A DNA stretch of 35,479 bases from Bondarzewia mesenterica (Eukaryota; Basidiomycota; Agaricomycetes; Russulales; Bondarzewiaceae): the NCBI GenBank assembly GCA_004802705.1, contig SGPL01000272.1:1-35479 (forward strand), given 5' to 3'. Below the pieces are notes generated by a model that was not told the origin of the DNA, did not search any database, and saw only the letters and a program-made list of their open reading frames with translations. Positions 21,187 through 30,747 of this stretch are shown here, one piece after another (the stretch's first letter is position 1; every line of letters begins with the position of its first letter). The position numbers and the translations under genes were made by a program.

Positions 21187-21586
21187 ATGCACGCCAGAAA
21201 CGATAAGATGACTCAGTCGTTCACAGCGGGCTCCACCCGCAACCACCACTCTCAGTAAGTTTAGATCTGCCCGCGCTCCGAGGCAGGCTAAGGTGGCCTA
21301 TGGCCCTCAGAATGCGGCCTATATTATTGCGGGGCCAAGCCAGACTGTACAAGGTGTTCACCTAAGGTTCATTGGGGACCTGAACAGCGAAAAGCATGTC
21401 GCGACTGAGCGGGCAGAGTCGGCGGAGGGGTCGGTTTCAGGCGGTACGGAACGAGGGAGCCCAGAGACGGAGGTGGATGATGACGCGCTGGCCGTCATCA
21501 AGGTTGAGGAGGAGCATATGTCTGAGAACAAGCACGATGTAGCGAGGCTGACGGTGATCGGGGTGAAAGAGGACGAAAGAGGCTGA
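21187..21586 (+). pseudogene. Third coiled-coil paralogue, internally deleted
   Basis: Exon 1 (21187-21254, 68 nt as in copies A and B, with FTAGS) is intact and ends at a GTAAGT donor. The normal acceptor and the basic start of exon 2 are missing: the only in-phase AG gives a 28-nt intron, too short to splice. The following frame has the conserved block AYGPQNAAYIIAGPSQ to FIGDL, then jumps to a shortened acidic part (SAEGSVSGGTERGSPETE, VIKVEEEH) and stops at 21584-21586. The coiled-coil helix and the basic C-terminus of the family are gone. It is an old relic or a heavily shortened gene; sequence distance from A and B shows it separated before the A/B duplication. Confidence 0.65.
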
Positions 21587-21764
21587 TCAGGTTGTAGCGT
21601 AGTCAGCCAATTCAATCACGTTTCAACTCTTGACACAGAACGACTGCCTTCTGTGTAGGTCGCTACGGAGACTAGTTTCAACTTGACTCATTGCAGCCTT
21701 CTTTCAAGTTCGTCGGCCTCACAGTTGCAAAGCCTCGCTTTAGAGTAAGTGTTTGTCACGAAGC

Positions 21765-24071
21765 ATGCCGCCCAAAAAGCGAAAAGCATCCACTTCGATC
21801 AGTGTGGTAAGTATGTCTGGTTCTGATATTGTCCGTCTTTTGACCTTCGAAACCAGTCATCAGCAGACTCGGACGCAATCCCCAGCGTTCTTTTGCGCTC
21901 GCTTTCTGCGTCGTTGACTCCCGATACCTTCATAGAGCTCCTTGAGAATCATCTTTATCCCGTTCTCGACTCTCTCCCAATTTCTCAACGCTGCACTGTT
22001 GCGGACGCTTTGACCGCGGCCCAAGGCGATCGAGACCGGCGGGTTAGACAGAAAATCAGAAAAATTGACTTCGAAACACACAAGAAGAGCTTGGACGGCG
22101 GCCTCAAGGCGCTATGGAATCACGTTAGGCGTAACTGGCATGATGAGTATGAAAAACAATGGGAGATGACGAACGAGCTGGCGGGGGAGATCCTCAGCTG
22201 GCTGCCCGATCTTTGGCGTACTGCCGTGGAAGATGGCATAGAACTCCCACTCATTCGGAGGTGTCTCGTTCTCTGTTCAGAGGTCGTGCATAGAATGGAC
22301 GACTGCAATAGTCGGTGAGTCACTGTTTGGCCTTCTGCAGTGACCTGAGACGTCCTACGTACCGAGGCCGTTGACATACCCTATCAGTGGCCCTGAACAT
22401 ATTATGCTGTCCCGAGCGAGGTAGGGCTGAACCTTGAATAGATGCAAGGTCTGTCAGTAACACTCGCGTGGACAAATTTCTCCCGATGAAATGGATTATA
22501 ATTCACTAATACTGACACAATGCATGCAAGGGCTGAATTCCTCGCTGGTGACTTTATGCTCACTATCAAGAACTCAAAGGGAACAAAGATTTATGAAGAA
22601 AACCACGCATATATGGATCGCCCCCTCGATTGGATGTGGAGGGAGATCCTCATCGCCGCGATGACACGCGGTGGTCCTGGTGACAAGATGGTTAAGGCTA
22701 TTCAATTAGACATTCAGCGGTTTGATCGTTCATGAGCTCATAAGGCAAGGCGAAGGTGAGTCAAAGATTATCCATACTGAATTCCGGCTTTTTTGTTGAT
22801 TTTCGTGAAGAGGAAGAAACCTCTGAGGGATACCCCTTTGACGATGATCACTGGACGCAGGCTATGAAGGACGCTGCATCTCATCTTACCCAAGCTCGTA
22901 TCGCCTCCCTCCAAGAGGCACCTTCAGCCCCTCTTTACGACAGTCTCATCCAGCGGAATCCTGATCTCAAACTGGCCTTGCTTCAAGCCACACGCGTGCA
23001 TATCTTCACCGCCGGCCATCAAAGGCCAACTACTTTATACCGGGATGCTGTAGTCATCTTCCAGAAATCTTCACAGACTGCCGACCTCGTACGGCTTTTA
23101 GATGCCCTGCCACAATTTTCGCCGGACCCGACTGTGCTCGAGGCGAGGCTAGAGATTGTGAAATATCTCTCTATGCAACCTTTGAAGGAGCACCGCGACA
23201 AGGCCTTGGGTGTTATAGAGAGTGAATTGAGGCACTCAAAGGAGTCTGTGGTGGACCAGTTGGTATGGGCATTTGTTAGGTATATTGTTTTTCCTTCGCG
23301 CTGACTTTCTGACTTGCTTGCAGAATCCGCTGCGCTCGCAAAAGTCGGCGTTCTCCGACTTTGATTCTCCGCTACTGTACAGTTACTACTTAAACCTTCG
23401 TACCTGCACTTGTACCGGACAGTTTTTTCTGGATCTCGCAACGAGAGTCTCACTTTCGGTTCTTTCATCGTTTGATCCGCAAGAGCTCCTAAACTCGTGT
23501 GATAAGACGCTTGTGCTCAAACACAGCCTCTCCTCACAGCATTCCCCAGATTTCACGATGCATGCCGTTACTTGTGGGAATGGATTGACGAGGGTGAGCT
23601 GACAGAAAAGGCCTCGGAGTCCCGCTTTAGTGGTGGGACAGAATGGCAGCAGCGGGATAGGTATCTTGACAAATTCATCAAGTGCGCGTGCCGGAGGGAT
23701 GATGGGAACGAATTCAATGATTTTGAGGACGACCGAATGATGGGTTGGGATGAAAATGACAGCGATCACGCAGAGGAGAAGGAGGCAAGGCAGCCTCTAG
23801 AGCATTCCATCAGAGACTGGGTGCTCGTCCTTCAGAGCTTTCCGGACAAGGTGGCGGCAGCTCGTGTGTGGAACAGGGTGAAGGAGAGCGGGAGTGATTA
23901 TATGGTATTTGCGGTGGATGGAGTAGCTGATGATCTAGCTGATGCTCTAGCCGATCGGTACGTTATTCATTTTATTTCCAAGGAGGACAATTGATTCACG
24001 TTGAGACATGGAAACGTAGATGTGATTGGGGCTATCATCATAGTAGCGACAAGCAGCACATTGCCGATTGC
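21765..24071 (+). CDS. Unrecognised multi-exon gene with N-terminal nuclear localisation signal; possible frameshift and truncated 3' end
   Basis: Proposed exons: 21765..21806, 21857..22314, 22388..22420, 22531..22755, 22811..~23279, ~23540..23957, 24020..24071. The first residues, MPPKKRKAS, contain a classical PKKRK nuclear localisation signal. The second exon encodes a long helical domain (from PDTFIELLENHLYPVL to CSEVVHRMDD). In exon 4 the frame hits TGA at 22733 unless one T is dropped from the run at 22721-22723; then LIVHELIRQGE joins exon 5 in phase (FDDDHWTQAMKDAASHL onward). Splicing between 23279 and 23540 is unresolved, with good coding pieces in more than one frame. The late exon (YLWEWIDEGELTEK, then an acidic stretch and SIRDWVLVLQSFPDK) is clearly coding. 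No stop codon is reached in the last phased exon before the N-rich repeat region at about 24120. No family is recognised. It could be a functional gene with sequencing errors or a recent pseudogene. Confidence 0.6.
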
Positions 24072-24295
24072 GTAAGTATCATGTACAGGATCTTCACTTG
24101 TGCCGACCTTGCTGCGTTGGAAAGGTCGACATGTGTAGNGTATNCGNTCTATATATCCTGATATTCCAAGATCTTTGTATATTCTTCNAAGATANNNNGA
24201 GATCTCACAGTCACTCGATATTGCAAGATCTGACAAATTTGAGCGACCATATGTAACCCGCGATATAAAAAAAGACAATGACAAGTCAAGGTAAT

Positions 24296-24453
24296 GTAAG
24301 TCCAAAGGGGGTCCAGCCAATCAACAGAATACCTGCGCGCTACTTATCAATGATGTCGTCGATGATGATGATAATGTGAGCAGGAATGGGTTGATGATCC
24401 TAATGAAGACCGATGTTCAGTCTTATCAGGTTGATTGGCTGGCTTGGACTTAC
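24296..24453. mobile_element. Short inverted-repeat element, possible MITE
   Basis: The left end (24296-24325, GTAAGTCCAA then CCAGCCAATCAAC) is the inverted complement of the right end (24430-24453, GTTGATTGGCTGG then TTGGACTTAC), apart from about six extra bases on the left. The 100-bp interior has no ORF and includes a GATGAT repeat. No clear target-site duplication is visible, so it may be a transposon derivative or simply a long hairpin. Confidence 0.5.
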
Positions 24454-25335
24454 TGCTACCCAAGCTTCCCATTACCCTCCTCTATGATCTTGCGCTGATA
24501 TACCTGCTGGACCTTCGCGTGGATCGCACTTGGCCAAACACCGAAGTAGGCAGCAAAAAGAAGAGGGGGTACAAATCGATGGAAGAGACGCGCGAGCCAA
24601 TTGGTTCTAGGGAGATAGCAGGTGGGGATCTAGAGGAAGCCAGGGCCTTGCGTGATGTCGATAAGAAAGAGACCGTAACGGCCATCGCGAAAGAGGAGTT
24701 GGATGACTGTGATGGGGATTGATGAAGATGATCCGCATTGGATGAGGAAAGAAGAGTTGGGGAGAATTAGAAAAGGTGCGTCGTTAATGAACTATGAAGG
24801 AATTAATCGAGGGACGGGTTGAACCGCTACAGCAGGAGGGGATGAAGAAAGAAGATGAATGGCTTAGGTGGATTTGTCGACCAGCGAGAAGGCGGCTTTA
24901 CTGCAGAAGGAGCGGGAGTGCGTGGGAGCGCATGGTGGATGAGCGCAGAGGAAGGAGGAGCAGGAGGAGGCAAGTAGGTGGGTGTGGGTGCAGGTAGAGT
25001 AGGAAAGATGGACATGAGAGGAAATGAGGGAATAACCCCCAGAGTGAGTCCGATCTTTATGTATGTTCCTTCCGGCGTTAACTTGCTCACCCTTTCAGTG
25101 ATTGACTTTACTGCTTCCTTTCAGTTGCCGTTCTCATCAGCTTCTTTGGCAATTCCCAGCTTCTCTTGTTGCCTGATTGCCTGTAATTTGCTTGATCGCC
25201 GTCCTTGTCGTTCATTCAGAAATTGCCTTCAGAACCTTTTGTGTAGTCATGGTGCCTATATTTTGGAGATGATCTGTCCTGTACGAACTTTGCATAATTC
25301 GGCCACCATGACAACTTTTTGGTTTTGAACAATTT
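24454..25335. other. No gene recognised; charged open frames in repeat region
   Basis: A plus-strand ORF ends at 24722 with a strongly charged segment (EVGSKKKRGYK, AKEELDDCDGD). A minus ORF at 24827-25090 is proline-rich, and further upstream on that strand a helical stretch (KLQAIRQQEKLG) precedes a stop. None has a recognisable domain or splice pattern. These may be pieces of decayed mobile-element genes. Confidence 0.35.
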
Positions 25336-25575
25336 ATGAGCATGACAGCAGAGAGACCCTGCAGTAGGCCAAGCAGTGGTAAAAGATGCTACATCTGCAA
25401 TTCACCCTCACACCTTGCCAAGGCATGCCCCAAGAAGGGCAAAGGCTGTGCATCTCCTCGTGATAATGATGAACATGATGATGATAAAAGTGAGTCAGAC
25501 GGCCCCTACTATGATGCAGACAACATGATCAACCCTGATTTGTGTGGCTACAGCACAGACCAAAAGTCCTGTTGA
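25336..25575 (+). CDS. CCHC zinc-knuckle protein fragment, probably from a mobile element
   Basis: The 79-codon frame contains CYICNSPSHLAKAC, an exact C-x2-C-x4-H-x4-C zinc knuckle, at residues 19-32. It is followed by KKGKG and an acidic, Asp-rich tail (DNDEHDDDKSESDG) before TGA. Zinc knuckles of this form occur in retroelement Gag proteins, some transposases and RNA-binding proteins. No capsid, protease or polymerase region lies in frame nearby. The start codon is uncertain; the frame may be the last exon of a longer decayed gene. The setting among repeats favours a mobile-element origin. Confidence 0.45.
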   Translation: MSMTAERPCSRPSSGKRCYICNSPSHLAKACPKKGKGCASPRDNDEHDDDKSESDGPYYDADNMINPDLCGYSTDQKSC

Positions 25576-26040
25576 GGGCAATAGGAGTATAGTGATGGGG
25601 CAGTTATCATGAATAGTATTTAGATACATTTTGTTTCTCGCTTGAATACTTCAGACGCACTCATCTTTTACTTCCAACAAGGCAGCTTGATCACCCATGA
25701 TCTCTTACTTACTCAGATCTATCCTTATACCTGTGCCCTTGTACTATTATATCATCCTAGTCCATGCACCATAGTATGCCCTATTTATACTTCCACAGTA
25801 GCACTTCTCTTCTTTAGCTTGATATAAACTAGTCTTTGCTCTTGTAACAAACTCAGACTTGTGCGCAATAGGACATAGGGTGCCAGCTCTTACCTTTGAC
25901 ATCACCTTCAACTCAACCTAGCCTGCAGCTAGTGTCTGATAGAATCCTCCACCTAGAAACCCCAGCCGTACTAGAGCACTAGACTGATATGACTATCAAG
26001 TCAAGCCACTAAAAGTTGAGCATCTTGACAAGATTGTGGA
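25576..26040. other. No gene recognised
   Basis: Moderately AT-rich sequence with frequent stops on both strands. Its right end, about 26000-26090, may be the degraded start of the Helitron remnant that follows. Confidence 0.4.
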
Positions 26041-27010
26041 GATTTTGATAATGAGAAGTATGAAGAAAAAGTTGTCATAGGTCATAATAATGATACTTAC
26101 ATTGATATTTTAATGGTATCTGATTATATATATCATCCTCAAATTTATAATGATATAAACTTATATGATTAGATGCGGTTAACAGATAAAATAAAAATTA
26201 AAAGTAAAAAAGAGAAAATTAGTCAAAAATATATTAAACCACATCTACAAAAAGAAACTCATAAATCAGTAATTTAATCTGAAAGTCAAAGTAAAGTGCT
26301 AAATTTTGTAGGTGGCACATTGCCTAGACGTGATCAAGGNANCAGAGAAGACTATTNCAAAACAATGCTAANATTNTTNAAGCNATGGNNATNANGTANT
26401 GATTTNAANATAGCAAAGGACACATNNAATAAAGGGTTTGAATCTNATGCATTTACAAATAGACAANAAGAAATCATGAAATTNATGCATCTGAAATATG
26501 AATGNAATGATGCANGTGATGATTTTTCTTCACAAAGAAAAAANAAAAATCTAAAAATGCATTTNTTTTCAGTTTTANTNNAGANCAAATGAATAATTTN
26601 GATCAAGAAAATGATATTNATNAAACTTNAAATNAGAATGACATGAACTTTGCACAAAAACAATTGAATGATGAATGAGATGACTTAAGCAAGTGAGCCA
26701 TGAATCATTTACATCAGATGAATATTATAGATTGTATATTGAGATTATATGGATGGCTTGATAAAATACCTAACTTAAACACTACAAATGTGTCAAAGAA
26801 CAATTTATGGTATACTGAAAGTAAGCATACAGCAAATGAATGGAAATAAGTATTAAGTAGTAAGTGAGATTATATAATTTCAAATTATGAAGAACAAGCT
26901 GCAAAGGTCCCTTTAAGGTTGAAGTGCAAGGCTTTATTATTGAATTTGAATCTAAATGAGGTGAGAATTATAAATAAAGCCTATTTGACTCATTCTTTTA
27001 AGGCACAATC
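26041..27010 (+). pseudogene. Decayed Helitron helicase (RepHel) fragment
   Basis: Very AT-rich and full of single Ns, but the plus strand keeps the landmark order of fungal Helitron replicase/helicase proteins: VSDYIYHPQIYNDINLYD (about 26117-26169), NFVGGTLPRRDQG (about 26301-26338), REDY-KTML, then NKGFES-AFTNRQ and MHLKYE-NDA-DDF. The region between the Rep and helicase parts of agaricomycete Helitrons normally carries these same motifs. Stops interrupt the frame at 26170-26172 (TAG where the family has Trp after LYD) and about 26275 (TAA). The HUH endonuclease motif and the helicase Walker motifs were not found. It is a dead fragment of a rolling-circle transposon. The identification rests on remembered family motifs. 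Confidence 0.75.
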
Positions 27011-27028
27011 TAGTGATAAATAAACACC

Positions 27029-27420
27029 TTATTCAGTGTCTTTTTTTTTCATCTTAGACAGTCTAGCTGAGCCCGGCTGATGGCAATATAAGCCTATCTT
27101 TGATAGTTTGGCCGGCGTCATTATTTACCTACTCTAACAGTTGGGCTGAGTAAGATGAGTGCAAGTATTGTCCTTCTCTATTTGTCACCATCTTTCACCT
27201 CTAATGGTTCAGCTGAGCATAAGCAAGGCAATATTGGACCCATACTCATTTACCACCATCTCCTACCTCTAACAGTTCAGCTGAGCATGAGCAGGGCAAT
27301 ATTGGGCCCTTTCTTGTTTGCTACTGTCCCCTGCCTCTGACAGTTTGGCCGAGCATAAGCAGGGTAGTATTATAGCCTTGCCTCCTCACTGGTGCTCGAT
27401 TCTGACAGTTCAACTGACTA
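27029..27420 (+). repeat. Direct tandem array 1, about 67-bp units
   Basis: Five units are recognisable from their cores (GTTGGGCTGAG at 27140, GTTCAGCTGAG at 27207 and 27275, GTTTGGCCGAG at 27343, GTTCAACTGA at 27408), spaced 65-68 bp. The array is preceded by ATTCAGTG and GACAGTCTAGCTGAGCCC. The same leader and a related core occur in the same orientation at 34190-34740, so the two arrays are diverged copies of one repeat. Confidence 0.75.
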
Positions 27421-27441
27421 TTGAAAATGTTTTCTACTCTT

Positions 27442-27670
27442 AGCAGGTAATAATATCATAAAGGGCCAGAATGACTTCAAGGCTGATAAGAGCTCAAGGA
27501 TCCCATAACTAATTTTAATGTATGTGAAATTATATTCGACATCTGTGATAGGTTTAGCCAGGCATCAACTGAGCAGGTGATAAAATCACAAAGGGCCAGA
27601 ATGACTTCAAGGCTAATAAAAGCTCAAGGATCCTATAACTGATTTTAATGTATGTGAAATCATATTCACC
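27442..27670 (+). repeat. Two-copy direct repeat, period 130 bp
   Basis: A stretch of about 95 bp that starts AGCAGGT, then has AAAGGGCCAGAATGACTTC and ends near AATGTATGTGAAAT, occurs at 27442 and again at 27572. The copies differ mainly by transitions. It lies immediately right of array 1. Confidence 0.7.
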
Positions 27671-28149
27671 ACCTTATAGTGTGACAAGGGGTCTGAATAG
27701 ACTTTTACATACTTAAAACTATATAAATCTTCAATGCCTTTATGGCTATCCAACCTCTATTAAAAGACTTCATACTCACTTTAATTATTCTGAAGCTAAA
27801 GCCAAAGCTGACAAGAAAACTGACACTGCTGATGATGCCAACTCTACTGATAAAGCCGATGCTGACAGAAACTGGCTCAATTTATCTCACTGCCTAATTG
27901 ATAATGTAAAATGAGATTGTTCGAGCCATAAATCAAAGCTGACTTAAATAAGGCCTGGCCATCAATCAAATCAGCTCAGATTACATATGTACACAAGGAA
28001 GTATTGGCCACTAGCCCCATAGTATTTACTCAAAATAAGATTACTGAATGAGAAGGGTAAATAAGCACATACAAATAAATTTCATATAGTTGCATCACCT
28101 TCCCATTCATTTTTCTCATCTCATTGCTCCACTCTGTCATAACTAAGAC
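27671..28149. other. No gene recognised
   Basis: AT-rich sequence with stops in all frames. A plus-strand stretch at about 27795-27880 reads as an Ala/Asp/Lys-rich segment (AKADKKTDTADDANSTDKA) that may be a degraded exon of the plus-strand gene to the right. Confidence 0.35.
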
Positions 28150-30524
28150 ACCTTTCTATACCTCTAATGTCTTCCTCTATCCAGACTGCTTACTGTATTG
28201 CCACCCACATTCAGGCTGCCTTTATTACCCACTAGGCTGATATGGTGCCAGCTGATATTGATATTCCCAGCTGTATCTACGATAAGGTAGTAAGTACCTA
28301 TTTTTACCTTTTTTTTCTACTGCACTAACTTTGTATAGATTGATCTGATCACCACTCAGCATACAGGTGCACAGGTCGGGCAAAAGATTCTTTTGCTCTA
28401 CCTTGCACATAGTACAGCTTTGGAGATCAAAGCTGCCTAGGCCACCCACCACTCACTCAACTTAGGGGGCATATTGACCACCCACTCTCACATCTCATAC
28501 CCTAATTGGCTGCTGACTCTGCCATTCAATGGTGATCTCAGTGAGAACTTGTGGTAGGAGCCTGGTAAGTCACAAGTAGATAATTAATATCTATTAGTTG
28601 CTAATATTAGTCTTATACAAGCCAATAACTCTCTCCTCTCTCTTCTCTAGCCCATAGAAAAAGATATTAGGCTAATATCTCCCCTTTATCCCCTCTCAGA
28701 AATCGAGCTCTTCACTTATACTCAACTAGGCTCCTCTCACCTAAAGTTGATGTTATCCACTAGAGATATTTTAGCTGGAGAGGTAAAAGACAGAGGAAAG
28801 GGAAGGACAAAGGGAAAGGGCAGAATAATGGGTAGAGAGATGAGCAGGGAATATGAGAAGTGGAGTGGAAAGCATCAAAGATAGGAGGACCTGGAGAAGA
28901 AGGAGATGGGTAGAGAAATATGTTAGGAATGGAAGGACAGGGGTCACAAGCGTAGGAGGAATGAGGATGATGAGGAGAAGAAAAGGAGCAAAGAGAAGGG
29001 AAAGGGGAAGGAGAAGGAGAAGCACTATCACCATGAGTATACGAGTAGGGCAATGGTCCAGTCAGAGGATGAGGACATAGAGTCCTTACCGTCAAAGCCG
29101 ACGCTGAAGCCAGTGAAGCAAAAGGTAAATAACTTTACTATCTATTCATTTCTTCCACTGACTTTGCTAGGCCTCTAAGGCATCAGCCCATTTGTGGCCC
29201 ACTGCCTGTAGTCCCTCCCCTCCTTGCTCCCCGTACATCGACAGTAATAGGCAACAATGGGCAAGGGTATCTTGTAGCAAGTGTCGGCAACAGCGGACGG
29301 TATGCTATTTCTTAGAGCAAGCTGTTTGCCATGAGTGCAATCAGGTAAAGATGGGGTGCGATAAAAAGGTGCCCTAAAACAAGGAAGCCATGCACAGAAT
29401 GGCAAAGGCTATGCTGAAGCTGAGGAGATGCATGCAGTTCCACTGCCATCCCCTACCTTTGCAAACTATTGCTCCCTCATTACCACCCTCATCCTGCTCA
29501 CCATCTAGTTCTCCCCCACTAGCCCATTCTCCCCTACCTGCCTGCAAGCAAGTCCAGCTGTTGGACCCCCCCCCTCTCTCTGCCATCACCAAGATCGGCA
29601 AGCCCATTCGATCTAGTGGAGAGTGCATGGAGAAGGGCAAAAAGGTTGGTACGAAGTTTTCTTTTGTCTCAATTTTTACAATATAACTTTTATGGAGTAG
29701 CTCAGACATTGGTCACCCGTCCCAGTTTCACCAAGTTGGCAAAATCCTCACAGGGCTCCCTCAGCCTCTCTCCACCTTCCCTGTCATCCCTGCCAATGTC
29801 ACCTTCATAGGCTGCTGTGCCCACTGCTGATCAGGAAGAGGATCACATCCTAACAAGAGGCTCCCTCCCACCCACCACAGGTCCTCTGCCCCCCAACCCC
29901 CCTGCTATTAATGCTGCTGCTAGCCCGGTGCTCCCAACTCCCTTGNCNGACNACTNNACTGATGNCNATCCCNCNNTCACCNNCCTCACAGNGAAACTGC
30001 AGTTTCTCNATGAGAGGGTGGTGTTNCTCNAAGATCTCTTCGAGGAATACTAGAANACNAGCAACAGCAACCACCAGCTGTACCTGACCAGCTTGAACCA
30101 TCAGTTCAANATGATCACCNNGCTGGAGCAGATGGCAGGGCTAGAGCCCCTCCCNATTCCACNCATCCCNGTGGGCCCTTNNGNATTGAGGNATTCACTG
30201 ANGCCNCNGCNNCTGCCACCACCTCNATCNCCTTNGTGGGGCCCANTGCCCACCCTCACANNNGACNAGGGACCACACCCATCCCCTCNATCAANANTAA
30301 TTNTNGCCGAGGCCATGCNCAGTGCACCACCTCTGCCCANCTCTCTGTTNGATCANGAGGTGNANGATGANGGAAAGATNGATGTNGGAGTNGAGGACCG
30401 GGGGAAGGAAATGGGGGAGGAGATGGGTCTAGGTGAAGGGCCCATGGACCTCGACCTCGAAGCCAATGCTGACGATGAGGCCAATCCCGGTGAGGATTTG
30501 CCCATGAAAGATAAAGGGGGGTGA
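28150..30524 (+). pseudogene. Repeat-associated gene with Zn2Cys6-like cluster and coiled coil, degenerate
   Basis: Exon-like blocks run along the plus strand. Near 28165-28290 there is a block with SIQTAYCIATHIQAAF and ADIDIPSCIYDK. About 28320-28560 gives IDLITTQHTGAQVGQK, with in-frame stops. A Lys/Gly-rich basic tract follows at about 28780-29040. Six cysteines at 29273-29359 are arranged C-x2-C-x6-C-x7-C-x2-C-x6-C, which satisfies the spacing of the fungal Zn(II)2Cys6 cluster (CSKCRQQRTVC in the first half). After a stop at 29375, Pro/Ser-rich sequence leads to a helical segment at about 29988-30150 (LQFL-ERVV-L-DLFEEY) that looks like a coiled coil, then an acidic tail ending at 30524. 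Proteins of this layout are common in agaricomycete repeats. The function is unknown and this copy cannot be translated whole. It is convergent with the minus-strand gene at 30748-34116. Confidence 0.5.
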
Positions 30525-30747
30525 TAGGCAGGCTGGCGGTGGGTGGGGAGGCATTAGAGGGGGCAATCACTGATGGTGATGAGGACCAGCTGGAGAGTGA
30601 CACCCCAGTCTGATTTTTTTTTAATTCATTANATACAGGCNNTATTTGTTTATATTTCTTTTATAACATGAAAGACTGTTCCCACAAAAAAAAAAAAGAA
30701 ACATANAACAGCAAGAGAGCAACAATTGTATATTTAAAAAAAAAAGG

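Noticed and set aside
27029..27420. CRISPR-like direct repeats
   Set aside because: Units are contiguous and diverged, with no unique spacers between identical short repeats, and the organism is a eukaryote; this is a minisatellite.
28760..29095. Minus-strand ORFs rich in Pro, Ser and Leu
   Set aside because: They are the complement of a purine-rich tract that encodes the Lys/Gly-rich part of the plus-strand repeat gene.
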